Shown in pieces: positions 1-6,354 of a stretch of 13,903 nt of DNA (the stretch's first letter is position 1; each line of letters starts with the position of its first letter). Source of the DNA: Boseongicola sp. SB0675_bin_26 (lineage in GTDB: Bacteria > Pseudomonadota > Alphaproteobacteria > Rhodobacterales > Rhodobacteraceae); assembly GCA_009843725.1 (NCBI GenBank), contig VYCX01000290.1:1-13903 (forward strand), in the 5' to 3' direction. Made by a program: the position numbers and the translations under genes. A model generated the notes under the pieces. It was not told the origin of the DNA, made no database searches, and saw nothing but the letters and a program-made list of their open reading frames with translations.

Positions 1-9
1 GCAACCCCC

Positions 10-909
10 TCAGGCACAAGATGTGGGACCACCTGTGCTAAGGGGATAAGCCTTCTTGTCATACTGTCGGCTATCGATGGATATTGGGACCTTCCCATCT
101 TCGACGACAAAGTCGTGGTCACCGTCGTCGTTTATCCGAATTGCGTAGTAGGCGAGCAGGTTCTCCTCGCCGTGCGCTTCGACGAGATCGCCGGATCGGA
201 CAAAGGCGGCCTTCTTCGCAAGATATCCCGCAAAGTCGCTGACCGTGTCGAGTTCATCCATGACGATTTCAAGGGCGGCTTCGTTGAACACATGTACAAA
301 TGAACTGTCGGGATCGACATCGCCGATGACGAACGGCTCCGGTTCGCCACTTCGATTCGTCCAGTGGCTGTCACCCTTGACGCCCGGCCTTATGATCAGG
401 CTGCCCGAGGAGCTTCGCGTGTGCTTCCGGCATGGTTTCGCGCTTCCGTTGGCCACCACCACCCGGTGGACCCGTCGCACCTCTTCCGGCGGGAGACCGA
501 TCGGGAAAGGCCTCGTGCAGTCACGGTCAAGAAACAGTCGCCCGGGGAACTTGGCTATCCAGCGCTCGGCGCCCTTGGTCTGCCTGGCCGAGTCCCGGAT
601 CGCCTTCCTTGCCCACCTGCACCACGCGGTCTCGATGTCCCCGCCCGGCCAGCCGACGGTCTTTTCGCTGAAGATGATGACGTGCTCGCCGCAGACCACG
701 AGCAGGTCGCAGAGTTCCTTGCCGTCGCCATTGCCCGTTCCGCCCTGCCTCTGATCTCGATACGGGTTTGGGTAGGACCAAAGGTTCAGGAACGATCTTT
801 CTGCCAGTTTCGCGAGGCGGCGCTCCGAAGCGGTACCGCCTTCGGACTTGATCACCGGAGGTCGGAACAGCTTCTGCCGCTCGTTGATCCCAGACGAATT
901 TTGGGCCAA
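10..909 (-). CDS. Uncharacterised protein with restriction-endonuclease-like core
   Basis: A 299-residue protein of unknown function. The start is a TTG at 909 preceded by GGAG with a 7-nt gap; there is no usable in-frame ATG, and the sequence looks coding from its first residues. Residues 38-83 carry the strongest signal: a SFLNLWSYPNPYRD segment, then GDGKELCDLLVV (61-72) and HVIIFSEK (76-83). This is the acidic strand / beta-hairpin / Lys layout of PD-(D/E)XK-type nucleases. However, the residue two before the Lys is Ser rather than Asp/Glu, so catalysis is uncertain. The middle (about 112-150, GAERWIAKFPGRLFLD and the following HRVVVANG) and the segment HVFNEAALEIVMDELDTVSDF look like a conserved family I know only as hypothetical proteins. 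From memory, relatives continue well past the position where this one stops, and its last 20 residues look like unrelated read-through, so it may be C-terminally truncated. No signal peptide or membrane segment is seen. The role is unknown; a nuclease or defence function is inference. Confidence 0.7.
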   Translation of the reverse strand: MAQNSSGINERQKLFRPPVIKSEGGTASERRLAKLAERSFLNLWSYPNPYRDQRQGGTGNGDGKELCDLLVVCGEHVIIFSEKTVGWPGGDIETAWCRWARKAIRDSARQTKGAERWIAKFPGRLFLDRDCTRPFPIGLPPEEVRRVHRVVVANGSAKPCRKHTRSSSGSLIIRPGVKGDSHWTNRSGEPEPFVIGDVDPDSSFVHVFNEAALEIVMDELDTVSDFAGYLAKKAAFVRSGDLVEAHGEENLLAYYAIRINDDGDHDFVVEDGKVPISIDSRQYDKKAYPLSTGGPTSCA

Positions 910-1562
910 TGCATCGCTCCATCAGAAATGGCGGTCGGCACGTGATCTATGCATTCGTTGCGAGCCCTGCAAATCCGATAGCAAACGCAGAAGAATGCAG
1001 TGAATCGTCCTGAACCTCTCCGTTACGCCTGAATGGGATGACTCAGGGAAGGCTCGCATCCTGGTGTCACCGCGGACAAGTGCGGCATCTGCGTTGCATC
1101 ACGAGGTAGGCCTGGAGCGGGGCGGCTGTCGCTCTATTCCGTCATGGCGTCGGGTGTCGGTTTGTTCCGCGAGGCAGACGACACAATCAGCGACGCGATT
1201 TGGGTGCGACTCCAGTTTGACCTGACATCCCCGGACTGAGACGGCCTCGGAGCAGTCGCCGGGGGCAAATGCACCGAATACGGAACCGCAACTGTTGCGT
1301 CGGAGTTTGGTGAAGCACTGACAGCCCTTGTGCTCCGACCAATCCCTTCATGAGTGCCCAGGTTGGTTGCCTGTAGTGGTGGAGCGGGGTCATTTCCCGG
1401 ACCCGGCCAGAAGTCGTCAGCGTGAGAGCGGCCTATGCTTGCCGCGCCAACGATATCGTGACCTTGCATCCGGATCTTCCCTTCTTCGCCCGACAGACGC
1501 ATCGCGTCCGTCTGGCCAGCGCGCCCTGCGCGCGTACGACGGAGAGCTCGGGTTGCTCGATC
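910..1562. other. Gene-poor gap between the nuclease-like gene and the helicase
   Basis: About 650 bp between the helicase stop and the start of the downstream protein. The only sizeable open frame (1134-1502, minus) has low-complexity, arginine/serine/proline-rich composition and matches no family I know. The segment holds a GC-rich hairpin close to the helicase end (see separate entry) and presumably the promoter of the 10-909 gene. No clear -35/-10 pair, RNA gene or insertion-sequence end was recognised. It may be decayed mobile DNA. Confidence 0.4.
1507..1543 (-). terminator. Composite GC hairpin after the helicase gene
   Basis: Twenty bases beyond the helicase stop lies a nested inverted repeat. 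The outer arms are TCCGTC (1507-1512) and GACGGA (1538-1543); the inner arms are GCGCGC (1519-1524) and GCGCGC (1528-1533), with a 3-nt loop. Its position suits a transcription end or an mRNA 3' stabiliser. There is no T-run after it on the minus strand, so a classical intrinsic terminator is not supported, and GC-rich DNA gives such palindromes by chance. Confidence 0.3.
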
Positions 1563-4412
1563 TCACGCTCCACGCCGCTGCAGGTTCCGCGTGTACTCGC
1601 ATGCCGGGTAGTTCGAGCACCCCAGGAAGCGGCCGAACCTCCCCATCCTGGTCTCCAGCCAGCCTCCGCAGTCCGGGCATGCCTTGATCGAGCCGCCGCA
1701 GTCCCGGCAGCGAAACCCGTCGCCCGACCTGACAGGCAGGCCGGCGCCGCATTTCGGGCATGGACGCCCCGTGTGCTCGCAATGGGGCCAGTTCGAGCAG
1801 CCGTAGAAGACGTTTCCGTCGCGGGCGTTTTCCCGGCGTTCCAGACGCCCCTCCTTGCACTGCGGGCATGCGACGTCGCCTTCGGGCAGGCGTCCGAAAA
1901 CGGTCACCCGTTCCTTGTCCTCGATCAGTTCCGTCGCGAACGCGGAAGGGGCGCCGCCCTCGGCAAGCAGGAACGCCTGCCGGCGCGCGCGGGTCAGCGC
2001 CACGTAGAGCAGCCGCCTTTCCTCGGCGTTGGGATGCGCCTCGGGCGCCGCCATCACTAGGTCCAGCAGCGGGTCGTCCGCAATCTCGACCGGGAATCCG
2101 AACCTGCCGGCGCACAGCCCGAGCACCACCACGTAGTCGGCTTCCAGGCCCTTGGCGCGATGCACCGTCATGTAGCTGAAGCGCAGGCGCGGATGCTGCT
2201 TCGCCAGGCTGTCGAGGTTCAGGGGCTTGAGGTGCCGGTAACGGCCGAGCAGCAGCACCTCCGAGTTCCCTTCGTGCCCCTTGGCATCCTCGTCGATCCG
2301 GTCGAGCGCCTCCTTGAGCAGCGAGAGCCCGCCTTCGCCCGGAAGGCCCACATGCACCGCGGGGCCTTCGGCCTTGCGCGTCGCACGCACCGTCTTGCGG
2401 ATCTGCGCCGGATTGCGCAGCACGAAGTCCGTCGCGACGGCGGAGATGCGGTCCGCGCACCGGAACGTGGTCCCCAGGTCGATGCGCTCGAATTCGCCGA
2501 AGCGTTCGCCGAACTCCCGCATCACCGCGATGTCCGATCCGCCGAACCGGTAGATCGCCTGCCAGTCGTCGCCGACCGCGAGCAGCTGAGCGCCCGGGGA
2601 GCCGTCGAGCAGCGCCTTCAGGAGACGCGCCCGGGCCGGGGAGATGTCCTGGAACTCGTCGACCAGGATGTAGCCGAAGGGGCTACGGTACCTGCCGGCC
2701 TCAACATGTTCCGTCGCCCGGCTGATCATGTCGTGGAAGTCGATCTCGCCCGCCCGGGCAAGCGTCTCCTGGTAGCGCTCGAAGACCGGGCCGAACACCG
2801 CCAGGAGCGCCTCGGCCCGTCCGCCGTCATCAAGGGATCGGGCCCGAGTGGCAACCTCTTCCAGGGAATGCCCGCCGCCCTTGAAGTGCTGCAGGAAGGT
2901 GGCGAGGAGACGGGTGAACGGGTCGACCCGGCGCTGTTCCTCGAGCAGCGCGAACACGCGGTCCCGGGGAATCGGCGCCAGTTCCACGCCGCGATCGGCC
3001 AGTTTCCGCTGAAGGTTCCTGATCAGCCGCCCGTCGGTGCGCTCATGCGTGAAGGTCTCGACCAGGACAGTGCGCCGTTCGGCGTGCACGTTGCGCTTCC
3101 ACTCCATCTCCTCATGGTATCTTTCCCGGTCGACGAACGGCGCCGTGTTTCCCTTCGCGTCGACCCCGAAATGCTCGATGTAGATTCCGTGTTCGGGGAG
3201 ATGGAAGTCGGGCCTGTACTGACGTCTCTCGGCTGTTGCCGTCTCGTGTTCGTAGGGCGCTTCATATTGGTAGGCGATGCCGTTGAGGTGGAGGAAGTTC
3301 GCGATCTCGCACTCCTCGAAGCTCTTCACTTCGTCGCCGTTCAGCGAGCGGATCTCGTTCTTGCGGATGTAGTTCCAGTACGCCCCCCAGTTCGGGAACT
3401 CGTGCACGCTCCTGTAGGGCGCGAACTGGTCCTGGAACCATTCCACAACGCTTTCCGAAAGCGCGCCGTCGGCCAGGAGATCCGACACGATCCGCTTGAG
3501 CTGGTCGAACAGCGTCCGGTCGCTCTCCGCCGAGCGGGCCAGCGCAGGTCGCCTGCCTTCGGCCTTGCCGATGATTGCCATGCCCAGTCCGTGGAAGGTC
3601 CGGACCGCCACGCCGCTGGCGGCCGTCCCGAGGCGCTTGCCGATGCGCGCTTCCATTTCGTCTCGGGCGTCCCGCGCGAAGGCGAGCAGCAGGATCTCGG
3701 AAGGCTTCCGGAATCCCCTGCGGATCAGCCATCCGGTCTTCGCCACGATGACCGAGGTCTTCCCGCTGCCCGCGGCGGCGACCACCAGGTTGCGTTGTTC
3801 GTCGACGACCACCGCCCTGCGCTGTTCGTCCGTGAGTGGCCTGGCCTCGATCCGGTCGAACAGGTCGCGTGACCGGACGAGCTCGTTCGCGACGAACGCC
3901 TCGTTGGCCTTCGAACGGGCATCGCCCGGCGCTTCCAGGAAGTCCTCGATTGCCCTCAGCATCCGGATTTCCGGGGCATCGGACAGGACGTCCGGCCAGC
4001 GCCCGGCGAGTCCGGCCGTCGCCTCCAGCGCGTCCCGTTCGAGCCTTCGGATGTCGTCGGAACGAACGTATCGCGGCGGATCGGCGAGGCTGTCCAGGCG
4101 GTCGTTCACCGCACGAATCGCATCGATCCGGGGCGCCAGCCAGCGGCGCCACCAGTCGGTCCTCGCCGTCTCGATCGCGTTCGCCAGCGCTCCCGCCTCG
4201 GCTCGGGCGAGGCCCGACACGGTGGCTCCGCCCGCCGAGTGCTCCAGCCTTGCGCCGCCCCAGCGCCAGCCCGAATTCAGCCGGACCGCCTTGATGTCGC
4301 TCAGGGGGATCTGCCTTGATCGCGAGCCGAAGCCAAGCCTGACGCTGTCCGCCGTCACCGTTGCCGCCCTGGCCTGTCCCGGCCGGATCAGGGCGAACAG
4401 CAGCGAAGCCAC
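1563..4412 (-). CDS. HelD-like superfamily 1 DNA helicase with endonuclease-like insertion and three zinc ribbons
   Basis: An ATP-driven 3'-5' type DNA helicase related to E. coli helicase IV (HelD, 684 aa) but about 949 aa long. I chose the GTG at 4412 because AAGGAG lies 7 nt before it and it matches the position where HelD starts. The frame extends upstream (ATG at 4553, TTG at 4613) into low-complexity sequence without a ribosome site. Motifs, numbered from the GTG: Walker A AAAGSGKT 212-219, Walker B ILVDEFQD 582-589, motif III GDDWQAIYRFGGSD 614-627, TTFRC 648-652, motif V TVHRAKGLEADYVVV 749-763, motif VI LLYVALTRARR 801-811. Between the N-core and Walker B lies an insertion with YRPDFHLPEHGIYIEHFG (399-416) and RRTVLVETFTH (446-456), which resembles a PD-(D/E)XK/Vsr-type nuclease fold. 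The C-terminus holds topoisomerase-I-like zinc ribbons with Cys at 849/852/872/878, 885/888/902/905 and 912/915/932/938. It is cytosolic and predicted to act in repair, recombination or defence; the exact role is unknown. Confidence 0.92.
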   Translation of the reverse strand: MASLLFALIRPGQARAATVTADSVRLGFGSRSRQIPLSDIKAVRLNSGWRWGGARLEHSAGGATVSGLARAEAGALANAIETARTDWWRRWLAPRIDAIRAVNDRLDSLADPPRYVRSDDIRRLERDALEATAGLAGRWPDVLSDAPEIRMLRAIEDFLEAPGDARSKANEAFVANELVRSRDLFDRIEARPLTDEQRRAVVVDEQRNLVVAAAGSGKTSVIVAKTGWLIRRGFRKPSEILLLAFARDARDEMEARIGKRLGTAASGVAVRTFHGLGMAIIGKAEGRRPALARSAESDRTLFDQLKRIVSDLLADGALSESVVEWFQDQFAPYRSVHEFPNWGAYWNYIRKNEIRSLNGDEVKSFEECEIANFLHLNGIAYQYEAPYEHETATAERRQYRPDFHLPEHGIYIEHFGVDAKGNTAPFVDRERYHEEMEWKRNVHAERRTVLVETFTHERTDGRLIRNLQRKLADRGVELAPIPRDRVFALLEEQRRVDPFTRLLATFLQHFKGGGHSLEEVATRARSLDDGGRAEALLAVFGPVFERYQETLARAGEIDFHDMISRATEHVEAGRYRSPFGYILVDEFQDISPARARLLKALLDGSPGAQLLAVGDDWQAIYRFGGSDIAVMREFGERFGEFERIDLGTTFRCADRISAVATDFVLRNPAQIRKTVRATRKAEGPAVHVGLPGEGGLSLLKEALDRIDEDAKGHEGNSEVLLLGRYRHLKPLNLDSLAKQHPRLRFSYMTVHRAKGLEADYVVVLGLCAGRFGFPVEIADDPLLDLVMAAPEAHPNAEERRLLYVALTRARRQAFLLAEGGAPSAFATELIEDKERVTVFGRLPEGDVACPQCKEGRLERRENARDGNVFYGCSNWPHCEHTGRPCPKCGAGLPVRSGDGFRCRDCGGSIKACPDCGGWLETRMGRFGRFLGCSNYPACEYTRNLQRRGA

Positions 4413-5290
4413 GCCCTTTCTCCTTGCATGGAAGAGACTGCCCGCAACCTTCGATTTCGCAGGCAGGTCGTGCGCTGGCGAACGGGATGCTTCAGTCACG
4501 GCGGTCAATTGGGGCGGCGGGTTTTCCGATGACGCCAGTTGATCGTCCGGCATGTCGACGACAGCCGGATTCACACTGCCCAAGGAACGCGCGCGGAAGC
4601 GCTGCCGATGCAACGCAATGGATCCAAATCATGAGACTTGCCGTACTTCTCGGCTCTTTTGCGGGGCGTTGAAATCCCGTCATTCAGGATGACCCGTTTC
4701 AAGTGCATATCCGAAGCTCATGCAGGACATTTCGGTCGCGTGGGCCTTCCTCGGAGTCGGGCTTCGTTCAAGTTGGCCGGAAGCATGCACGCGAAATACC
4801 GTACGCGTCCAGAGCACGACTTGCACGGATGCAGCCGACCTTGCATCCGCACCTTCGTACCGGATGCCTGAAAGGAAGTTCAAGGGAGACGGCGCCTTGC
4901 GCCGTGAAGTGCGAGCTTCGTAGAGATTGGAATCCTGCCCAAGGGCTGTCGGTTTCGGTTGAGTGATGCGAGAACTCTTCATCAATGGCGTAGTGTACGG
5001 CGCCTCCCCTTAATTCGTGGCCAAACAATGGCGCCCAAGGAACTTGAGCAGAGGACCGGGGCCGTTCCGTTTCTGGCAGCGCGTCCATGCCCTCGACGCG
5101 AGCCTTGACCACCAGCTTCGGGGCCTGTGAGCGGACGTCGTCAGTCCGCCTCGGTCGCTTCGCGCCAAACGCGCGGGTACGATGGCAGCACCGATCGGGC
5201 GTTTGCCGTCTCGGGCACGGTCCCGGCGAAGGTCGCGCAGGCACAGCTGCTTGGAACTCGGCGGGCATTGGTAAGGTTGAATCCACTTTA
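4413..5290. other. Long stretch without a recognisable gene
   Basis: Nearly 0.9 kb between the divergently transcribed helicase and RHH-YfbU genes. Open frames here (4680-4985 and 4768-5295, minus) have no family features and no convincing ribosome sites. An imperfect palindrome is visible at 4671-4700, with arms GAAA/TTTC and GTCAT/ATGAC around a 5-nt centre. One copy of an 18-bp direct repeat lies at 5046-5063. The segment must contain the helicase promoter, but I cannot place it. It could be decayed coding or mobile DNA. Confidence 0.4.
5046..5063 (+). repeat. Direct repeat copy 1 flanking the RHH-YfbU gene
   Basis: GAGCAGA, one base, then GACCGGGGCC. The same two blocks, separated by two bases, recur at 6066-6084 in the same orientation, just after the RHH-YfbU stop. 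The copies therefore bracket the gene and its control region, about 1.02 kb apart. The match is 17 bases in two blocks. It may be chance in GC-rich DNA or the scar of a cassette insertion. Confidence 0.35.
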
Positions 5291-5331
5291 TTCACGTAGT
5301 GATTACGTATATTACGTCAAATATACGGTAT
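5291..5331 (+). promoter_or_regulatory. AT-rich control region with 22-bp palindrome and phased ACGT motifs (probable RHH operator/promoter)
   Basis: This is a sharply AT-rich patch in GC-rich DNA, directly before the RHH-YfbU gene. It holds a perfect inverted repeat, CGTATATT (5306-5313) and AATATACG (5320-5327), around a 6-bp centre ACGTCA. It also has a 9-bp tandem, ATTACGTAT (5302-5310) and ATTACGTCA (5311-5319). The core ACGT occurs at 5294, 5305 and 5314, and ACGG at 5325, so the spacings are 11, 9 and 11 bp, close to one helical turn. Ribbon-helix-helix repressors commonly bind short palindromic or tandem sites of this kind. TATATT (5308-5313) is a good -10 candidate inside the palindrome; the matching -35 is weak. 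Autorepression is the natural inference. Confidence 0.6.
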
Positions 5332-5350
5332 GGACCAAAAAGACATGCAT

Positions 5351-5358
5351 AAAGGAGG
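5351..5358 (+). promoter_or_regulatory. Strong ribosome binding site fixing the GTG start at 5364
   Basis: AAAGGAGG ends 5 nt before the GTG at 5364. This near-ideal Shine-Dalgarno sequence overrides the longer open frame that begins at 5127, which would run through the palindromic control region. Confidence 0.85.
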
Positions 5359-5363
5359 CCACG

Positions 5364-6047
5364 GTGAAGACTGAAAGATTCGAAATGCGGCTGGACCCGC
5401 AAATGGTGCAACGGGTTGACGACTGGCGCATGGAGCAGCCTGACATGCCGTCCAGAGCCGAAGCCATGCGGAGGCTTGCCGATACAGGATTGGCCGTCCT
5501 GGGCGACGGCAGCATCAAGGTCAGTCACGGCGAAACGCTGATATTGGCGATGCTGCGCGAACTGTACGACCACCTGAAGGTCAAGGATAGCGAAATGGAT
5601 CCGCAATTCGTTGAGGAGGCGATTGCGGGGGGCCACTTCTGGGCGCTGGCATGGAAGTACGGTGGACTGATTCACGGCCACGCTGACCGCGAAGAAGATG
5701 TGAAAGAGGTCGTGGACGTGCTGGACACGTGGTCCTTCATCGAATCCGGCCATGCCCGGCTTTCGGACGAAGAGAAAAGGGAAGTCGAGGAGAAGGTCGG
5801 GCCGCGGGGCCGGCATGTTGAGTTTCGCGGTTTCGATGGCAACAACGAGTTCAAGCATCTAGACATTGCGCGATTCCTGATTAATCGCCTCGACAGGTTC
5901 ACGACATTCAAGGACCGAGACCTGAACTCACATTTTCCTACCCTAAAGAGATACAGACGCATGTGCGAGATTTTTGGACCGATGAGAGAAAATCTCGTCG
6001 GTAGAGAGCTTTCCTGTCCGGAAATCATCAAACTGCTGAAGGCATAA
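5364..6047 (+). CDS. Ribbon-helix-helix + YfbU domain protein
   Basis: A 227-residue two-part protein. Residues 1-46 form a ribbon-helix-helix DNA-binding module: a beta strand RFEMRLDPQMV, then two amphipathic helices through VDDWRMEQ and SRAEAMRRLADTGL. Residues about 55-227 match the YfbU family: LILAMLRELYDHL, FVEEAIAGGHFWAL, the VEFRGFDGNNEFKHLDIARFLI block, then LKRYRRMCEIF and a C-terminal CPEIIKLLK. E. coli YfbU (164 aa) lacks the RHH part. As I recall, it is listed among proteins needed for MazF-mediated death, but its biochemical role is not established. The start is the GTG behind a near-perfect ribosome site. The AT-rich operator-like region upstream and the RHH fold together suggest autoregulation. 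The gene stands alone between a helicase and recombinase genes, which fits accessory cargo. What it does beyond DNA binding is unknown. Confidence 0.87.
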   Translation: MKTERFEMRLDPQMVQRVDDWRMEQPDMPSRAEAMRRLADTGLAVLGDGSIKVSHGETLILAMLRELYDHLKVKDSEMDPQFVEEAIAGGHFWALAWKYGGLIHGHADREEDVKEVVDVLDTWSFIESGHARLSDEEKREVEEKVGPRGRHVEFRGFDGNNEFKHLDIARFLINRLDRFTTFKDRDLNSHFPTLKRYRRMCEIFGPMRENLVGRELSCPEIIKLLKA

Positions 6048-6065
6048 TGTTTGGCCGAGGACGGC

Positions 6066-6084
6066 GAGCAGAAAGACCGGGGCC
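6066..6084 (+). repeat. Direct repeat copy 2 flanking the RHH-YfbU gene
   Basis: GAGCAGA, two bases, then GACCGGGGCC, matching the copy at 5046-5063. It begins 18 nt after the RHH-YfbU stop codon. Confidence 0.35.
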
Positions 6085-6232
6085 AGAAGACGAGGTGATG
6101 TTGACGCTGAGCGCGCGCGCCGTTCCGGCACGACCCTCCCCCTTGGCGCGCCCGTCCGGGCCTCACGCGGAACCCTGCGGTCATGGGCGTCCTCCCCGGT
6201 GCCCAGGATCCGTTCGGGCAGGCTGGCTTGGT

Positions 6233-6257
6233 GTCGCGTCCGCGACATTCCGAATGT
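6233..6257. repeat. Two adjoining inverted repeats
   Basis: GTCGCG (6233-6238) and CGCGAC (6241-6246) form a perfect 6-bp palindrome with a 2-nt loop. It is followed at once by ACATTC (6245-6250) and GAATGT (6252-6257) around one base. The two share bases, so they could form alternative structures. They lie about 100 bp beyond the 3' end of the recombinase gene and could be a recombinase core or protein binding site; this is not proven. Confidence 0.35.
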
Positions 6258-6306
6258 GTCCGCAAGCGAATTTCAAGCGTTGCGGCACGGGATCCGCGGA
6301 ATGCGT

Positions 6307-6323
6307 GGCATCTGTCGGATGCC
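6307..6323. terminator. Possible bidirectional hairpin between convergent genes
   Basis: GGCATC (6307-6312) and GATGCC (6318-6323) form a 6-bp stem with a 5-nt loop, 32 bp beyond the recombinase stop and between two converging genes. No T-run follows on either strand, so terminator activity is only a possibility. Confidence 0.25.
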
Positions 6324-6354
6324 TGCTCTTACAACCGCACTCCCGACGACCGTG

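Larger units (their letters stand above)
6048..6354. other. Convergent gap between the RHH-YfbU and recombinase genes
   Basis: About 300 bp where the plus-strand RHH-YfbU gene and the minus-strand recombinase gene converge. No gene is recognised. It contains direct repeat copy 2 and three compact inverted repeats (separate entries). Recombinase genes often sit beside their attachment site, so this is one place to look for it. No tRNA remnant is visible. Confidence 0.35.

Noticed and set aside
2160..3872. A 570-codon plus-strand frame and other long frames opposite the helicase, including 1417-2460 minus
   Set aside because: They are shadows of the helicase gene in GC-rich DNA; the helicase frame carries every expected motif, and these have none.
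4413..4613. Longer helicase start (TTG 4613 or ATG 4553)
   Set aside because: The added residues are low-complexity and unlike HelD, with no ribosome site; GTG 4412 has AAGGAG 7 nt upstream. The longer form cannot be fully excluded.
4768..5295. A 175-codon minus-strand frame
   Set aside because: It is Arg/Pro/Ser-rich, has no recognisable domain and crosses the AT-rich RHH-YfbU control region.
5127..5363. N-terminal extension of the RHH-YfbU frame
   Set aside because: It would translate through the palindromic control region and lacks a ribosome site, whereas the GTG at 5364 has AAAGGAGG at ideal distance.
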